Source: Pseudotabrizicola sp.
GTDB lineage: Bacteria; Pseudomonadota; Alphaproteobacteria; Rhodobacterales; Rhodobacteraceae
Direction: 5' to 3'
Length of the DNA: 64,000 nt
NCBI RefSeq assembly: GCF_030656345.1
Contig: NZ_JAUSNR010000012.1
Location: 78,101-142,100 of the forward strand
Position numbers and translations under genes: made by a program. Every line of letters starts with the position of its first letter. The stretch's first letter is position 1. Below are positions 63,297-64,000 of this stretch, one piece after another. A model generated the notes under the pieces. That model was not told the origin of the DNA. It saw nothing but the letters and a program-made list of their open reading frames with translations, and did no database searches.

Positions 63297-64000
63297 TCAG
63301 GCCAGATGCTGCTTCAGCAGCGCCACAAACCGCTCGGGCTGCTCGACGCACGGCAGGTGGCCTGCATCGGCGATCTCGATAAACTTTGCCCCGGCAATCT
63401 GCGCGGCCATCGCGCGCACCAGCGCCGGCGGGGTCGACGCGTCGTCGCGCCCCACCATCACCAGCGTTTTTGCCCGGATATGCGCCAGATCAGCGGTATA
63501 ATCCGCATCGCGGATTGCAGCACAAACATCAGCATAGCCCTGCGCCGGTGTCCGTTCCAGCATCATGCGCCACATCTGAAACTCTGACGTGGCTGCAAAG
63601 CCGGGGGCAAACCAGCGCGACAGGATCGCATCGGAAATCGACGCGATGCCACTGTCCAGCACCGCCGCGATCCTTGGGTTCCAGATCTCGGGCGATCCGA
63701 TCTTTGCCGCCGTATCGGCCAGCACCAGATGCGGCATCACCCCTGCCCGCCGCAGCGCCAGCCGCTGCATGATCAGCCCGCCGACCGACAGGCCAACGCC
63801 GGTAAAGCGGGTGATGCCCAGATGGTCCAGCAGCATTTCCACATCATCGGCCAGCGTTTCAATGCTCAGCCCCGGCCGCGCAACGCTTAACCCATGGCCG
63901 CGCTTGTCATGCCGCAGGATACCCCAACCTACGGGCAAGCGCGCGCAAACCCGGTCCCAGACCCGCAGATCGGTGCCCAGCGAATTGCCGAACACCAGCA
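63297..64000 (-). CDS. pcaD: 3-oxoadipate enol-lactonase-like alpha/beta hydrolase (5' end outside window)
   Basis: At least 234 residues visible; the frame continues past the right edge (LVFGNSLGTDLRVWD at the border), so the start is missing. Alpha/beta-hydrolase fold with the nucleophile Ser in GVGLSVGGLI, Asp in VGRDDASTP and His in ADAGHLPCVE. The PcaD pattern suggests hydrolysis of 3-oxoadipate enol-lactone in protocatechuate degradation, but close hydrolases share it. Not part of the che cluster. Confidence 0.8.
   Translation of the reverse strand, partial: LVFGNSLGTDLRVWDRVCARLPVGWGILRHDKRGHGLSVARPGLSIETLADDVEMLLDHLGITRFTGVGLSVGGLIMQRLALRRAGVMPHLVLADTAAKIGSPEIWNPRIAAVLDSGIASISDAILSRWFAPGFAATSEFQMWRMMLERTPAQGYADVCAAIRDADYTADLAHIRAKTLVMVGRDDASTPPALVRAMAAQIAGAKFIEIADAGHLPCVEQPERFVALLKQHLA

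Overview
The window is GC-rich, gene-dense and uses short intergenic gaps with many ATGA start/stop overlaps. The protein families (several TRAP and ABC solute transporters, CoA-linked acid catabolism, an alphaproteobacterial-type che cluster, TonB siderophore uptake) point to an alphaproteobacterium, most likely of the Rhodobacterales (Roseobacter/Paracoccus relatives). The genus cannot be fixed from the sequence alone. No rRNA, tRNA, CRISPR array, insertion sequence or phage gene was seen.

Left part, 1-8273: malonate use (malonyl-CoA decarboxylase, 5' end outside the window, and malonyl-CoA synthetase), then a minus-strand operon of acyl-CoA dehydrogenase, class III CoA-transferase, MaoC/FAS1-like hydratase and HpcH/CitE lyase with an upstream MmgE/PrpD gene. 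Together these could activate, oxidise, hydrate and cleave a C4-C5 dicarboxylate such as methylsuccinate or an itaconate/mesaconate-like acid. 8718-13403 is a complete branched-chain-amino-acid-type ABC importer (SBP, two ATPases, two permeases) closed by a terminator.

13528-25394 is the most intriguing block. Two separate pairs of split, ComD/ComE-like thiamine-diphosphate decarboxylase subunits flank a LysR regulator and an operon of aldehyde dehydrogenase, a sulfolactaldehyde-reductase-like dehydrogenase and a second aldehyde dehydrogenase. Next to them lies a glycine-betaine-type ABC importer with a fused double permease. I read this as a candidate C3-sulfonate (or other 2-oxoacid) catabolic module that lacks Xsc; this is inference. 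It is followed by an AT-richer stretch with a repeat-rich Hint-domain protein (25839-27680) and a 0.6 kb region without a recognisable gene.

28300-40616 holds two TRAP-transporter catabolic clusters. The first has a GntR regulator, PEP-mutase/isocitrate-lyase-family lyase, SDR, TRAP QMP, a GlcD-like FAD dehydrogenase and an HpcH/HpaI aldolase. The second has an unusual regulator made of two complete GntR/FCD units in one chain, a TRAP PQM system and a type II dehydroquinate dehydratase-like enzyme. 40895-53501 is an iron-acquisition region (AraC regulator, TonB receptor, FhuD/B/C-like importer, ABC exporter, siderophore-interacting reductase, MFS exporter) interrupted by a VapBC-type toxin-antitoxin pair and a cold-shock gene. 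53546-61514 is a chemotaxis operon on the minus strand (STAS protein, CheY, CheA, CheW, receptor, CheW, CheR, CheB), with a divergently transcribed degenerate receptor-like protein at 61667-63265. A 3-oxoadipate enol-lactonase-like gene runs off the right edge.
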